Translations under genes and position numbers: made by a program | Shown here: piece after piece, positions 33,089 to 41,742 of the stretch | Layout of the letters: each line of letters begins with the position of its first letter | How positions within the stretch are numbered: position 1 is the first letter of the stretch | Notes under the pieces: generated by a model | What the model was told of the DNA's origin: nothing | Seen by the model: the letters and a program-made list of their open reading frames with translations, nothing else | The model's database searches: none | Source: an uncultured Clostridia bacterium | GTDB taxonomy: Bacteria; Bacillota; Clostridia; TANB77; CAG-508 | DNA length: 64,000 nt | NCBI GenBank assembly: GCA_947167965.1 | Contig: CAMVJW010000004.1 | Location: forward strand, 1-64,000 | Reading direction: 5' to 3'

Positions 33089-35116
33089 ATGAAAGAATTA
33101 GATTTAGGAAAAGGGAAAATTAGTAAACTAATAAGAAAGTTTGCAGTACCATGCATTATAAGCCTTATAATTGCATCTTTATATAATATAGTTGATCAGA
33201 TTTTTATTGGATGGAGTAATGCAGGAAGTTTTGGAAATGCAGCAACAAATATTGTATTTCCATTTACAGTTATAGCACTTGCTTTTGCTCTTCTTATTGG
33301 TGATGGATCTGCAACTTTATTTAATTTATCAATAGGAGCAAAAGATAAAGAAAAAGCAAATAAAAGTATAGGAAATGGATTAGTTTTATTAATTTTTTTA
33401 TCTATTTTTTTAACTGTGTTTGGATTATTATTCTATAAACAAATCCTTAAAGTTTTTGGTGGAAACATAAATGAAGAAATTTGCTATAATTATGCAAAAG
33501 AATATTTATTAATTATATGCTTAGGACTTCCATTTTATATTATAGGACAGGGACTAAATAATCTAATTAGAAGTGATGGAAGTCCAAAATTTGCGATGTT
33601 TGCAACAATATTAGGTGCAGTTTCTAATATTATTCTAGACCCAATTTTTATATTTGTATTAAAGATGGATGTAAAAGGTGCTGCAATTGCTACAGTTATT
33701 GGACAAGTTTTATCATTTGCAGTAACAATTATTTATTTAAAAAAACCGAAACAATTTAAAATTACTAAAGACTCTATTAAATTTGATAAAAAAATATGTA
33801 ATAGAATTTTTGGACTAGGAGCTTCATCATTTATTACCCAGCTTACAATGGTTATAACAATTGCAGTTACAAATAATCTGGTTTCAAAATATGGATATAT
33901 GACATATAGCTCTACAGGAGTAGTATTTGGATCTGTAATTCCTCTTGCTGTAATTGGTAACTGCATGAAAGTATTTGGAATTGCAATATCTATTGTAGTT
34001 GGTGTTGGCTTAGGTGGAATGCCAATTATTGGATTTAATATGGGAGCTGGAAATACTAAAAGAGTAAAAGAAACTATAAAATATGTCTTAATTATCAATG
34101 GAATAATAGGTGCAATTGCATTTGCATTATTCCAATTATTTCCAACACAAATTATTAATATATTTGGAAATGGTAATTCACCTGAATATATTGAATATGC
34201 AAAATATTGTTTTAAAATCTTTTTGGGTGGTATTATTTTAACTTGTTTAATCAAATCTACTTCTATGGTTTTACAAGCTATGGGTTCTGGTTTAAAATCA
34301 ACAATACTTGCTTTATTACGAGATATAATATTTAGTGTCCCATTATTTATCTTAATTGCAACTATTTCTCAAAATGTTGTAACAATGATGTGGGCATCTG
34401 TAATATCAGATATATTAGGATTTATTGTTTCGGCAATTTTATTAAAAACAGAATTTATTAAATTGGAAAAATTAGATACTATTTCTGAGACAATTGATGA
34501 AAATATTGAAGTAAGCAATTCAAAATTAAATCAAAAAATAATTATTACAATATCAAGAGAATATGGATCTGGTGGACATTATGTTGGACAAATACTTGCA
34601 AAAGAATTAGGTGTTAAATTTTATGATCAAGAAATCATTAACTTGACAGCAAAAGAATACGGGTATTCTATAAATTATATTAGAAAAAATGAAGAGCAAA
34701 GCAGTAAGCCTGCATACTTTTATTCTTTAGATGATAGTCTATTTGAATCTGAAAGTAAAGTGATTGAAAAAATAGCTGAAGAACAATCATGTGTTATAGT
34801 TGGAAGATGTGCCAATTATGTTTTAAGAGATAGAACAGATACTATTAATATTTTCTTATATTCTGATATGCCATCTAAGATTAATAGAGTTGTAAATTAC
34901 TATGGGATAAAGCGAGAAAATGCTGAAAATGAAATTAAAAGAATTAATAATCAAAGGGCTAAGCACTATCATCATTTTACAAACAGAAAATGGGATTCGT
35001 TTGAAAACTATGACTTAAGCATAAATGTAGATAAATTAGGAGTTGAAAAAACAGCTCAAATTATTAAAAATTATATAAATATATTTAATATAAAAAGCAT
35101 AGCTAATATAGATTAA
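33089..35116 (+). CDS. MATE efflux transporter fused to a cytidylate kinase-like domain
   Basis: A 675-residue fusion. Residues 1 to about 455 are a MATE-family exporter with 12 TM helices (IRKFAVPCIISLIIASLYNI, VDQIFIGW). Residues about 475-675 are a cytidylate kinase-like domain of the Cytidylate_kin2 type: P-loop ITISREYGSGGHYVGQILAK, then DQEIINLTAKEYGY, IVGRCANYVLRD and a KINRVV lid region. The start at 33089 follows AAAAAGGAGA; the longer frame from 33032 begins in the promoter. A soluble kinase tethered to a drug/toxin exporter is unusual; it could modify substrate or sense nucleotides. No frame break is visible at the joint. Confidence 0.85.
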   Translation: MKELDLGKGKISKLIRKFAVPCIISLIIASLYNIVDQIFIGWSNAGSFGNAATNIVFPFTVIALAFALLIGDGSATLFNLSIGAKDKEKANKSIGNGLVLLIFLSIFLTVFGLLFYKQILKVFGGNINEEICYNYAKEYLLIICLGLPFYIIGQGLNNLIRSDGSPKFAMFATILGAVSNIILDPIFIFVLKMDVKGAAIATVIGQVLSFAVTIIYLKKPKQFKITKDSIKFDKKICNRIFGLGASSFITQLTMVITIAVTNNLVSKYGYMTYSSTGVVFGSVIPLAVIGNCMKVFGIAISIVVGVGLGGMPIIGFNMGAGNTKRVKETIKYVLIINGIIGAIAFALFQLFPTQIINIFGNGNSPEYIEYAKYCFKIFLGGIILTCLIKSTSMVLQAMGSGLKSTILALLRDIIFSVPLFILIATISQNVVTMMWASVISDILGFIVSAILLKTEFIKLEKLDTISETIDENIEVSNSKLNQKIIITISREYGSGGHYVGQILAKELGVKFYDQEIINLTAKEYGYSINYIRKNEEQSSKPAYFYSLDDSLFESESKVIEKIAEEQSCVIVGRCANYVLRDRTDTINIFLYSDMPSKINRVVNYYGIKRENAENEIKRINNQRAKHYHHFTNRKWDSFENYDLSINVDKLGVEKTAQIIKNYINIFNIKSIANID

Positions 35117-35129
35117 GCATTGATTTTTA

Positions 35130-35166
35130 GAAGTATAGTTTTGAATAACTATATTTCTTTTTTTTA
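35130..35166 (+). terminator. Intrinsic terminator after the MATE fusion gene
   Basis: GAAGTATAGTT (35130-35140) pairs with AACTATATTTC (35147-35157; one G-U) around TTGAAT, followed by a long T-run. Confidence 0.8.
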
Positions 35167-35250
35167 CTTGTATTTTTATTAGTTTTGATATATAATCTTG
35201 ATATCTAATTTATAGAAAAAGTATAAAAATAGGAAAAAGAGAACTAATAA

Positions 35251-35919
35251 ATGAATAAATTCGAAATAAGTAATGATCAAACTAAAATAGTAAAGAAAAA
35301 AAACAATCTAAAAAAATGTACTAAATGGATTATTTTAGCAGTTTGTATATTAAGTTTGGTTTCATTAATAATTATTGTGAGATTAAAAACAACTTTGAAC
35401 ATTGATAAAATAGTTTATAATTGTATTTTTAATATTTTTAAATCAATTAATTTAGTTAATGTTGCAATATTTATTACAAATTTAGCAAATAAGTATTGGT
35501 TAATAATAGTTTCTATAGTATTTATACTATTATTAAAAGATAAAAAGATGGGTTTTATTATCTTATTAAATCTAGCGTTAGCTGCAATTTTAAATCATAC
35601 TTTAAAACAAATAATTAGACGCCAAAGACCAAATGAAAACTGCTTAGTTTTTGAAAAAGGATTTAGTATGCCATCTGGACATTCTATGGTAGGAATGGCT
35701 TTTTATGGATTTTTAATTTATATTATTTTAAAAAGAGTAAATAATAAATTTATAAAATATTTTCTAATAACATTGCTTAGCTTATTAATAATTAGTATTG
35801 GTATAAGTAGAATATATTTAGGAGTACATTATTTTAGTGATGTTATTGCTGGATTTTTATTTGCAATATCATATTTAATAGTGTTTATAACAATTATTAA
35901 TAAATATGTTAAAATTTAA
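35251..35919 (+). CDS. PAP2-family membrane phosphatase
   Basis: A 222-residue polytopic phosphatase of the PAP2 superfamily, with about six TM helices and all three phosphatase signatures: KQIIRRQRP, SMPSGHSM and SRIYLGVHYFSDV. Likely dephosphorylates a lipid phosphate such as undecaprenyl pyrophosphate or phosphatidylglycerol phosphate at the outer face of the membrane. AGGAAAAAGAG lies upstream. Apparently a single-gene unit. Confidence 0.88.
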   Translation: MNKFEISNDQTKIVKKKNNLKKCTKWIILAVCILSLVSLIIIVRLKTTLNIDKIVYNCIFNIFKSINLVNVAIFITNLANKYWLIIVSIVFILLLKDKKMGFIILLNLALAAILNHTLKQIIRRQRPNENCLVFEKGFSMPSGHSMVGMAFYGFLIYIILKRVNNKFIKYFLITLLSLLIISIGISRIYLGVHYFSDVIAGFLFAISYLIVFITIINKYVKI

Positions 35920-35984
35920 GACTAAAAAGGTTTATAGGTAATCCTTTCAAAAAACTAAATTTTATTAAAATAGGAGTATAAAAA

Positions 35985-36302
35985 ATGAGTGTAAATGTAT
36001 TTAATGAAAATAACTTTGAAAATGATGTTTTAAAAAGCGAAGGGAAAGTGCTAGTTGATTTTTATGCGGATTGGTGTGGACCATGTAAAATGATGAGCCC
36101 TGTTATCGAGAAAATTTCTGATGAAATTGGGGATTTAGCTAAAGTTGGTAAAATTAATGTAGATGAAAATGGTTCTATAGCACAAGAATATAATGTTATG
36201 AGTATTCCAACTATAATGGTTTTTAAAAATGGAAATCCAGTAAAAACTTTTATAGGTGTAACTGACAAAAATGAAATTATAGATGCTATTAAATCGTTAT
36301 AA
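35985..36302 (+). CDS. trxA: Thioredoxin
   Basis: A 105-residue thioredoxin with the active site VDFYADWCGPCKMM (WCGPC) at about residues 24-37 and the cis-Pro region SIPTIMVFKNG. A general cytoplasmic disulfide reductant, dependent on thioredoxin reductase (not in this window). TAGGAG lies 12 bp upstream of the ATG. The neighbours (PAP2 and HD-like genes) do not suggest a specialised partner. Confidence 0.93.
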   Translation: MSVNVFNENNFENDVLKSEGKVLVDFYADWCGPCKMMSPVIEKISDEIGDLAKVGKINVDENGSIAQEYNVMSIPTIMVFKNGNPVKTFIGVTDKNEIIDAIKSL

Positions 36303-36342
36303 TTTCATGGTAAAATTTAAAAAAAGATAGGAAACAGTATTA

Positions 36343-36975
36343 ATGAAGGTAAATAGTGAACTAAAAGAGTATATAGAAAGTAATATTATTCCCTTATATA
36401 AAAATAATTTTATAGGTGATGGAGAAGATAGAATTCAATATGTCATAAATAGAAGCGAAGAGATAATAAACGAAAACAATTTAAATATAGACAATGATGT
36501 TTTGTATACAGCAATTAGTTTTCACGATTTAAGACTAAATAATGATGAAAAAAATCATGAAATTACTAGTGGAAATATTATGTACAAAGATGAATTCCTA
36601 AAAAAATTCTTTTCAAATGAAGAAAGAATTTTAATTAAAAATGCAATAGAAGATCAAAGAGCAAATTTGGAAAAAGAACCAAGAAATATATATGGTAAAA
36701 TTTTGTCTTCAGCATCAAGAAACTCATCTGTTAAGCAGTGTTTAATTAGATCATATCAATACGGAAAAAAGAAAAGTCCGTTAGCAAATGATGATGAAAT
36801 TATAGAAGAATCCTATTATGCAATTTTGAATAAATTTGGAGAAGGCGGATATGCCAGATTTTATTTCAATGATTCAAAATATAATAGTTTTTTAAAAGAA
36901 ATAAGAGAATTATTGAAAGACAAAGATATGTTTATAAATGAACAAAAGAATATTATAAAAAATACAAAAAAATAA
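36343..36975 (+). CDS. Degenerate HD-domain-like protein
   Basis: A 210-residue paralogue of the HD protein at 27151. The same layout is seen (KEYIESNIIPLY, ISFHDLRLNN, NAIEDQRANLEKEPRNIYGK, ILSSASRNSS), but the first metal His of the fold is replaced (IGDGEDRIQYV against GHGILHILEV) and the last Asp becomes Ser (SSASRN against SSADRN). Only the central His-Asp survives, so metal-dependent hydrolysis is probably lost. It may have become a regulatory or binding protein. It lies 40 bp after trxA and 15 bp before the DUF218 gene. Confidence 0.72.
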   Translation: MKVNSELKEYIESNIIPLYKNNFIGDGEDRIQYVINRSEEIINENNLNIDNDVLYTAISFHDLRLNNDEKNHEITSGNIMYKDEFLKKFFSNEERILIKNAIEDQRANLEKEPRNIYGKILSSASRNSSVKQCLIRSYQYGKKKSPLANDDEIIEESYYAILNKFGEGGYARFYFNDSKYNSFLKEIRELLKDKDMFINEQKNIIKNTKK

Positions 36976-36990
36976 AAGGGGGAAAATGCT

Positions 36991-38442
36991 ATTAAAAAGA
37001 TTATTGTTATTTTATCATTAGTTTTACTAAGCATTTCTTTTTTTATAGTTTTAAAAGAAGGAAAAGAAAATACTATAAGAATTTACATAGGAGAAAAAGA
37101 AAATATAGAAATAAGCTATGATGAAAACATCATAAAATGTACTGAAGAAGTAGTAGATGATTACTTAATTATTCATATTAGTTCAGTAAATGTAGGAAAA
37201 ACAGCTATTAATGTAGATTTTGATATAAAAGATGAAAATAATGAAATTATAAGAGAAAACAACCAATATAATATTTATGTACATAGAACAGGAGTGATAA
37301 CTACAATAAGTTATTTTGGATATTGCAATGGTGATATTTCCTTTATTATATCTATATATATAATAGTAATTACAATACTTATTTATTTAATCACAAAGGT
37401 GGTTAAAAATATAAAAAATAATCCTTATTCATATAAGAATGTAAGAACACTGGGCTTAATTATATTTATAAGTATTCCAGTATTGTTTAATTTAGCATTT
37501 TTTATTTATGACTATATTTATGGATATTATAATTCAATTAATAGAATATTAACTACTATACAAGACGACATATCTATGTTTTTGATTTTTATGTTGCCAA
37601 TAGCATTTATTATTACTATTTTAATCTTTATTAGTAATATTAAGCTATTAAGAAAAGAAGGTAAAACATGGAGAAATATGTTAGGTGTAATATTAGGAAG
37701 TTTTTTATGTATATTTACGATTTCAGTTACCTTTTTAAATATAATAACTATAGGTGTAAATTATGAATTATACCTATTTACAAATTATTTTTACAACTTA
37801 ATATTTATGTTGATTTTATATTTTTACAGTATATTGTTGAGTACTATTATTATAGGAGTAAGAGCTGCTAAAAAAATTCCAGAGTTTAATAAAGATTATA
37901 TAATCATTTTGGGTTGTAAGATAAGAAATGATGGGACATTAACAAACCTACTAAAATCAAGAGCTGACAGAGCAATTGAGTTTGCAAAGATGCAAAAAGA
38001 TGCAACTGGAAAAGATATAATATTTGTCCCTTCTGGAGGAAAAGGAAATGATGAAGTAATTGCTGAAGGTGAAGCTATAAAGAATTATTTGCTACAAAAT
38101 GGGATAAGTAAAGAAAAAATACTAGTTGAAAACAAGTCTAAAAATACTTATGAAAATATAAAATTTTCAAATGAATTAATTAAAAATCAAAATACTAATG
38201 CAAAGATAGCTTTTTCAACAACAAATTATCATGTATTTAGGACAGGAATATTAGCTACTGAACAAAATCTGGAAATGGAAGGAATTGGAGCAAAAACAAA
38301 AAGATACTATTGGATAAATGCATTCATTAGAGAATTTGTTGCAACAATTGTTTCTGAAAAAAAGGTACATATTAAAATTGTATCTATAATTGCAATAATA
38401 ATGTTTATATTTACATTAATTGCATTTTTATCATTATTATAA
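36991..38442 (+). CDS. DUF218 (YdcF/SanA-like) membrane protein, probable AUU start
   Basis: A 483-residue membrane protein. An N-terminal anchor (KKIIVILSLVLLSISFFIVL) leads to an extracellular domain of about 80 residues, then five or so TM helices, and a C-terminal DUF218 domain (DYIIILGCKIRNDGTLTNLL, IFVPSGGKGNDEVIAEGEAI, ENKSKNTYENIKF, STTNYHVFRTG). DUF218 proteins act in envelope biogenesis. The first conventional start in frame is GTG at 37294, which would cut off the anchor. AAAAGGGGG (36974-36982) is spaced for ATT at 36991, and no ATG/GTG/TTG lies between, so AUU is inferred as the start. Confidence 0.75.
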   Translation: MKKIIVILSLVLLSISFFIVLKEGKENTIRIYIGEKENIEISYDENIIKCTEEVVDDYLIIHISSVNVGKTAINVDFDIKDENNEIIRENNQYNIYVHRTGVITTISYFGYCNGDISFIISIYIIVITILIYLITKVVKNIKNNPYSYKNVRTLGLIIFISIPVLFNLAFFIYDYIYGYYNSINRILTTIQDDISMFLIFMLPIAFIITILIFISNIKLLRKEGKTWRNMLGVILGSFLCIFTISVTFLNIITIGVNYELYLFTNYFYNLIFMLILYFYSILLSTIIIGVRAAKKIPEFNKDYIIILGCKIRNDGTLTNLLKSRADRAIEFAKMQKDATGKDIIFVPSGGKGNDEVIAEGEAIKNYLLQNGISKEKILVENKSKNTYENIKFSNELIKNQNTNAKIAFSTTNYHVFRTGILATEQNLEMEGIGAKTKRYYWINAFIREFVATIVSEKKVHIKIVSIIAIIMFIFTLIAFLSLL

Positions 38443-38473
38443 ACGCACAATAAAATATTATAAGGAGGGGAAA

Positions 38474-40855
38474 ATGTTAGAACTAAAAGAAATTAAAAAA
38501 AGTTATACTGTTGGTGATGTTAAACAAGAAGTACTAAAAGGAATATCTGTTAATTTCAGAAAAAATGAATTTACATCAATACTTGGAAAAAGCGGAAGCG
38601 GAAAAACAACATTATTAAACATAATAGGGGGATTAGACAAATATGACTCAGGTGATTTGATTATTGAAGGAATATCTACTAAAAATTATACTGATAGAGA
38701 TTGGGATACATATAGAAATTATAGAGTTGGATTTGTATTTCAAAGCTATAATTTAATTATGCATCAATCTGTATATTCAAATGTTGAAATTGCGCTTACT
38801 CTTTCAGGTATATCAAAATCACAAAGAAAGAAAAGAGTTTTAGAAGTTTTAGAAAAAGTTGGATTAAAAGATCATGTTTACAAAAAACCTAATCAATTAT
38901 CTGGTGGACAAATGCAAAGGGTTGCAATTGCAAGAGCATTAGTTAATGACCCTGAAATTATACTTGCAGATGAGCCTACAGGAGCATTAGATTCAAATAC
39001 AAGTGTTCAAATAATGGAACTATTAAAAGAAATTGCTAAAGATAAATTAATTATTATGGTTACTCATAATCCAGAACTTGCAAAACAATATTCTACAAGA
39101 ATAATTGAATTAAAAGATGGAGAAATAATAAATGATACTAATCCATATATTGAAAAAGATGAAGAATTTACAAAAAGAGAAACAAAACATACTTCAATGT
39201 CTTTTGCAACATCTTTAATATTGTCATTTAATAACCTTTTAACAAAAAAAGGAAGAACCTTTTTAACAGCTTTTGCAGGTTCAATTGGTATTATAGGTAT
39301 TGCACTGATTTTGTCTCTATCAAATGGTGTTTCAAAGTTTGTATCTAATATGGAGAAAGAATCAATAGAGGATTATCCTATAGCAATAGAAAGAGTAAAT
39401 TATGATGTTTTTGCTTCAATTTCAACATTACTAGAAGATGCAAAAAATAATGCGAATAAAACAATAGATGATGGTAAAATACATTCTAATGATGACTTAG
39501 TTGCTCAAAAGAAAATTTCAACTCAAGGATTAATGACCAAAAACAATTTAAAAGAATTTAAAAAATATGTTGATAATAGTGCTGAAATAAAAAACAATGC
39601 AGATTATATATTATATGACTATGACTTTGATTTACATGTATATACAAAAGACTATCAGAAAGTAAATCCAAGTGAATATATTTCTGATAATTCAAATAAG
39701 TTTTTTAAAGAACTTGATAATAGAGAAAAAGAAAATAATTATACAGTGTTAGCAGGTAGATTTCCTCAAAACAATAATGAAATTGTTTTAGTATTAAATG
39801 ATAAAACAACTCTTTCAGATTCTTTCTTATACTCTTTAAATATAAAAGATAGAAAAGATTTAAAAGATGACTATGAAAAACACAGAAAAAATGATGCATA
39901 TAAAGTTGAAAGCAAGACATATGAATATTCTGATTTTTTAGATAAAAGTTATAAACTAATATTAAATACAGATTATTATAAAGAAGAAAACGGTAAATAT
40001 ATTGATTATTCAAATGACTACGAATATATGAAAAACAAAATTGATAAGGGTATTGATTTAAAAATTGTAGGAGTTGTATTTAGTGATAAGGAATCATCTC
40101 CATATATTGGATATAAACATGATTTAACAATGCAAATTATAAATGAAATTAATAAGACAAATATTTATAAAAAACAAATGGAAAATACAACAGTTAATGT
40201 ATTAACAGGAAATGAATTTGATGGGATATCTGATACATATGATGAATTAGTGAAAACACTAGGATTATATAATGAAAATGAACCATCTAAGATTAGTATT
40301 TATCCAAAAGATTTTAATAGCAAAGAAAAAATCGTAAAAGAAATTGAAAAATATAATAAAGATAAAAAGGATAATAATCAAAATGATTTAGTTATTCATT
40401 ATACTGATTTAATGAAAACCGTAGTAGAAGGAATAAAAAAGGCTGTTAATATGGTATCTTATGTATTAATAGGTTTTGTTGCAATAAGTTTGGTGGTATC
40501 ATCTATTATGATTTCAATAATTACTTATATTAGTGTATTGGAAAGAACAAAAGAAATAGGTATATTAAGAGCAATTGGAGCTAGTAAACGAGATATTAGA
40601 AGAGTATTTAGGGCAGAAACAATTATTGAAGGATTTATTGCAGGAGCATTAGGTGTCGGAATTACTTTATTATTATCAATTCCAATAAATGCAATTGTAA
40701 ATGCAACAGCTAAAGTAAAAGGCATTGCAAGCTTACCGTTCTTAAGTGCTATACTATTAATTCTATTAAGTATAGTATTAAATGTATTAGCTGGAGCAAA
40801 ACCTGCTAGTATGGCTGCTAAAAAAGATCCTGTTGAATCACTTAGATCAGAATAA
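38474..40855 (+). CDS. MacB-like ABC transporter, ATPase-permease fusion
   Basis: A 793-residue fusion. Residues 1-230 are an ABC ATPase of the LolD/MacB type (Walker A LGKSGSGKTT, signature LSGGQMQRVAIARAL, Walker B IILADEPTGALD, H-loop VTHNPE). Then one TM helix, a large extracellular domain of about 330 residues, and three C-terminal TM helices with the FtsX signature LERTKEIGILRAIGASKRDI. These mechanotransmission transporters act on lipoproteins, peptides or antibiotics at the cell surface rather than by classic import/export. AAGGAGGGG precedes ATG 38474; the longer frame from 38420 overlaps the upstream gene. Confidence 0.88.
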   Translation: MLELKEIKKSYTVGDVKQEVLKGISVNFRKNEFTSILGKSGSGKTTLLNIIGGLDKYDSGDLIIEGISTKNYTDRDWDTYRNYRVGFVFQSYNLIMHQSVYSNVEIALTLSGISKSQRKKRVLEVLEKVGLKDHVYKKPNQLSGGQMQRVAIARALVNDPEIILADEPTGALDSNTSVQIMELLKEIAKDKLIIMVTHNPELAKQYSTRIIELKDGEIINDTNPYIEKDEEFTKRETKHTSMSFATSLILSFNNLLTKKGRTFLTAFAGSIGIIGIALILSLSNGVSKFVSNMEKESIEDYPIAIERVNYDVFASISTLLEDAKNNANKTIDDGKIHSNDDLVAQKKISTQGLMTKNNLKEFKKYVDNSAEIKNNADYILYDYDFDLHVYTKDYQKVNPSEYISDNSNKFFKELDNREKENNYTVLAGRFPQNNNEIVLVLNDKTTLSDSFLYSLNIKDRKDLKDDYEKHRKNDAYKVESKTYEYSDFLDKSYKLILNTDYYKEENGKYIDYSNDYEYMKNKIDKGIDLKIVGVVFSDKESSPYIGYKHDLTMQIINEINKTNIYKKQMENTTVNVLTGNEFDGISDTYDELVKTLGLYNENEPSKISIYPKDFNSKEKIVKEIEKYNKDKKDNNQNDLVIHYTDLMKTVVEGIKKAVNMVSYVLIGFVAISLVVSSIMISIITYISVLERTKEIGILRAIGASKRDIRRVFRAETIIEGFIAGALGVGITLLLSIPINAIVNATAKVKGIASLPFLSAILLILLSIVLNVLAGAKPASMAAKKDPVESLRSE

Positions 40856-40874
40856 AAAATTGAATGAACTTATT

Positions 40875-40917
40875 AAAAAGGTTTTTGGAAATTCCATTAA
40901 CCTTTTTTATTTTTTTA
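40875..40917 (+). terminator. Intrinsic terminator after the MacB-like gene
   Basis: AAAAAGGTT (40875-40883) pairs with AACCTTTTT (40899-40907), with an inner TGGAA/TTCCA stem and a second T-run. Confidence 0.75.
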
Positions 40918-40983
40918 ATATTATATCTATATAAAAAATATTTCTAAACCACTAAAATCAATAAATAAAAGAATATAAAAAAA

Positions 40984-41067
40984 GAGAACACTTTTTCGAA
41001 AAAAGTATTGACAAAATAAAAAATCAAATATATAATAGGTACATAAAAGCGAACACAATTTCGAAAA
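40984..41067 (+). promoter_or_regulatory. Promoter flanked by two SOS-box-like repeats
   Basis: TTGACA (41008-41013), a 17-bp spacer and TATAAT (41031-41036). The direct repeat GAACACWWTTTCGAAAA occurs upstream (40986-41002) and downstream (41051-41067) of the core promoter. The core CGAACACAATTTCG differs by one base from the CGAACNNNNGTTCG LexA/DinR box of Firmicutes. This suggests DNA-damage control of the gene at 41092, but this is inferred from similarity only. Confidence 0.5.
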
Positions 41068-41091
41068 GCATAGACGTGGAAGGAGATTACT

Positions 41092-41601
41092 ATGAAGATA
41101 TTTAAAAGAAAAGAGCATTTAAATTTAAATCAAACTATTATATTATTTGGAAAGCAAATAAGTGTAGAAGTAGAATATTGTAAAATAAAAAATGCAGAAT
41201 TAAACCTTAGTAATAATGTAATTAATGTCTATTTGCCTCATAAGTATAAAAAACAAAAGAATTTATCAATTATAAAATTAGCTATTGATAAAATGTATGA
41301 GGAAATAGCTAGAATAGAAATAGAAAACATTATGGAAGAAACTAGAATAAAATTAAATGGATTAGCTCCTGAAAATTATCAAATTAAAAAAATTCCAAAT
41401 AAGCTTGCAAAAATGACTTTAGATAAAAATCTTGTAATTAATCCAGAAATCGTCAAATATGATAAGCAAATATTAAGATATGTAATCCTATATGAATTTT
41501 GTAGATTAAAATATAAGACAAATTGTAAAAGTCTATTTATGATGATGAAAGAAAATATGCAAAATTATGAAGATTATAACTATATTTTAAATGTTGCTTA
41601 A
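41092..41601 (+). CDS. YgjP/SprT-like protein lacking the metal-binding motif
   Basis: A 169-residue protein that resembles YgjP-family (DUF45) metallopeptidase-like proteins (INVYLPHKYKKQKNLSIIKL, then the C-terminal helix). The expected HELxH zinc motif is replaced: YVILYEFCRLKYKTNCKSLF corresponds to YVLVHELCHLKxxNHSxxFW, so both zinc His are gone. Probably an inactive relative retained for binding. It sits between a terminator and rny with its own, possibly SOS-regulated, promoter. In many Clostridia recA lies just upstream of rny; here this gene occupies the slot. Confidence 0.65.
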   Translation: MKIFKRKEHLNLNQTIILFGKQISVEVEYCKIKNAELNLSNNVINVYLPHKYKKQKNLSIIKLAIDKMYEEIARIEIENIMEETRIKLNGLAPENYQIKKIPNKLAKMTLDKNLVINPEIVKYDKQILRYVILYEFCRLKYKTNCKSLFMMMKENMQNYEDYNYILNVA

Positions 41602-41618
41602 ATGTTTTGTTTTTTTTC

Positions 41619-41648
41619 TTGACAGCATAATATGTAAAATGTTATACT
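41619..41648 (+). promoter_or_regulatory. Promoter of rny
   Basis: TTGACA (41619-41624), an 18-bp spacer, TATACT (41643-41648). Confidence 0.65.
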
Positions 41649-41742
41649 AAAAAAGGTAAAAAATATATCTAAAACAAATAAATTAATGTTAATATATATT
41701 TATTTGCACATTGAAAATTTAATAAGAAAGAGGTGTATGATT

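Noticed and set aside
33733..34254. 173-codon - strand frame opposite the MATE domain
   Set aside because: Hydrophobic antisense shadow of TM helices; no start signals.
37294..38442. GTG at 37294 as the start of the DUF218 protein
   Set aside because: No ribosome binding site there, and 101 sensible codons including a membrane anchor lie in frame upstream behind AAAAGGGGG.
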